Made by a program: the position numbers and the translations under genes | Notes under the pieces: model-generated | What the model was told of the DNA's origin: nothing | Seen by the model: only the letters and a program-made list of their open reading frames with translations | Database searches by the model: none | Assembly (NCBI GenBank): GCA_030725745.1 | Contig: JANRFH010000024.1 | Coordinates: forward strand, 30,727-94,726 | Reading direction: 5' to 3' | DNA: 64,000 nucleotides | Source of the DNA: Akkermansiaceae bacterium | GTDB lineage: Bacteria > Verrucomicrobiota > Verrucomicrobiia > Verrucomicrobiales > Akkermansiaceae | Part shown: positions 63,849 through 64,000 of the stretch, in pieces | How positions within the stretch are numbered: position 1 is the stretch's first letter | How the letters are laid out: each line of letters opens with the position of its first letter

Positions 63849-63926
63849 CAACCCCCTTTTCCCCTTGCTCGGTTCGCCCCTTCAGGGTATTTCACGTTCT
63901 AGGTGAAAAAGCAAATTCCTAGCATT
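63849..63926 (+). repeat. 78-bp repeat, copy 2
   Basis: Identical over all 78 bases to copy 1 at 61446-61523. Its left end lies exactly where the polysaccharide deacetylase coding sequence stops making sense, and its TAG ends the open frame. Beyond 63926 the sequence differs from that after copy 1. Confidence 0.9.
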
Positions 63927-63956
63927 CGCCAGATTCAGCTCACGGTTCACTTTTTA

Positions 63957-63983
63957 CTTCATTTTGAATGAAGAATACTTCAT
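63957..63983. repeat. CTTCAT/ATGAAG/CTTCAT inverted-repeat cluster near the right end
   Basis: CTTCAT (63957-63962), ATGAAG (63968-63973) and CTTCAT (63978-63983) form two alternative hairpins sharing the middle block. Their role is unknown; the window ends 17 bases later. Confidence 0.5.
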
Positions 63984-64000
63984 AAAATGCGGCCATGCAA

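Noticed and set aside
61446..63926. Integron attC sites
   Set aside because: Copy 2 has an ATTCAAC at its left edge that resembles an inverse core site, but no matching GTTRRRY is found at the right end and copies 1 and 3 lack the core. The size fits, the core sites do not.

Overview
The window looks like a chromosomal segment of a heterotrophic member of the Verrucomicrobiota, probably Verrucomicrobiales. The evidence is a PEP-CTERM protein with an autotransporter-associated repeat, a very long pseudopilin-like protein resembling the Verru_Chthon cassette A family, an SHD1-domain exported protein, several formylglycine sulfatases, and a YfbK-like protein paired with an ECF sigma factor. All assignments come from reading translated sequence. 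No database search was run.

Layout: 1-10.7 kb (minus) holds two sulfatases, a GH2 glycosidase and the pseudopilin-like protein with a partner. 10.9-18.7 kb carries an MFS transporter, a DEAD-box helicase, a DUF1287 protein and a coiled-coil/TPR protein with an overlapping lipoprotein. 18.9-22.7 kb is smc. 22.7-24.1 kb has two different VapBC-type toxin-antitoxin modules side by side. 24.2-26.8 kb has a small-molecule kinase, a hemolysin III-type membrane protein and small unknowns. 26.9-38.7 kb is a compact eight-gene operon for sulfated fucose/uronate polysaccharide use: sulfatase, beta-propeller enzyme, gluconokinase, Ldh-type dehydrogenase, glucuronate isomerase, two GH95-type enzymes and an EamA transporter. 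41.3-46.9 kb is a pyruvate dehydrogenase operon (E1 alpha, E1 beta, E2) that runs on into the NADH sensor Rex, an ECF sigma factor and a YfbK-like membrane protein lacking its VWA domain. 47.2-54.1 kb has clpB, nuoF, nadD and a PhoR/PhoB pair. 54.1-57.3 kb has a hexapeptide-repeat protein and a translationally coupled ExbB/ExbD operon with two unfamiliar partners. 57.4-60.1 kb encodes a sensor kinase with discoidin-like outer domains and its NarL-type regulator.

The last 3.3 kb is different: a graveyard of gene fragments (RDD protein, Sel1 repeat protein, an unknown reading frame, polysaccharide deacetylase) around a PEP-CTERM gene whose two halves differ in base composition. A 78-bp repeat occurs three times here, twice as identical direct copies and once inverted and diverged in its middle. 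Each copy lies exactly at the broken edge of a gene fragment. This repeat is the most unusual signal in the window.

The left end cuts a sulfatase. No tRNA, rRNA, CRISPR array or complete transposase gene was seen.
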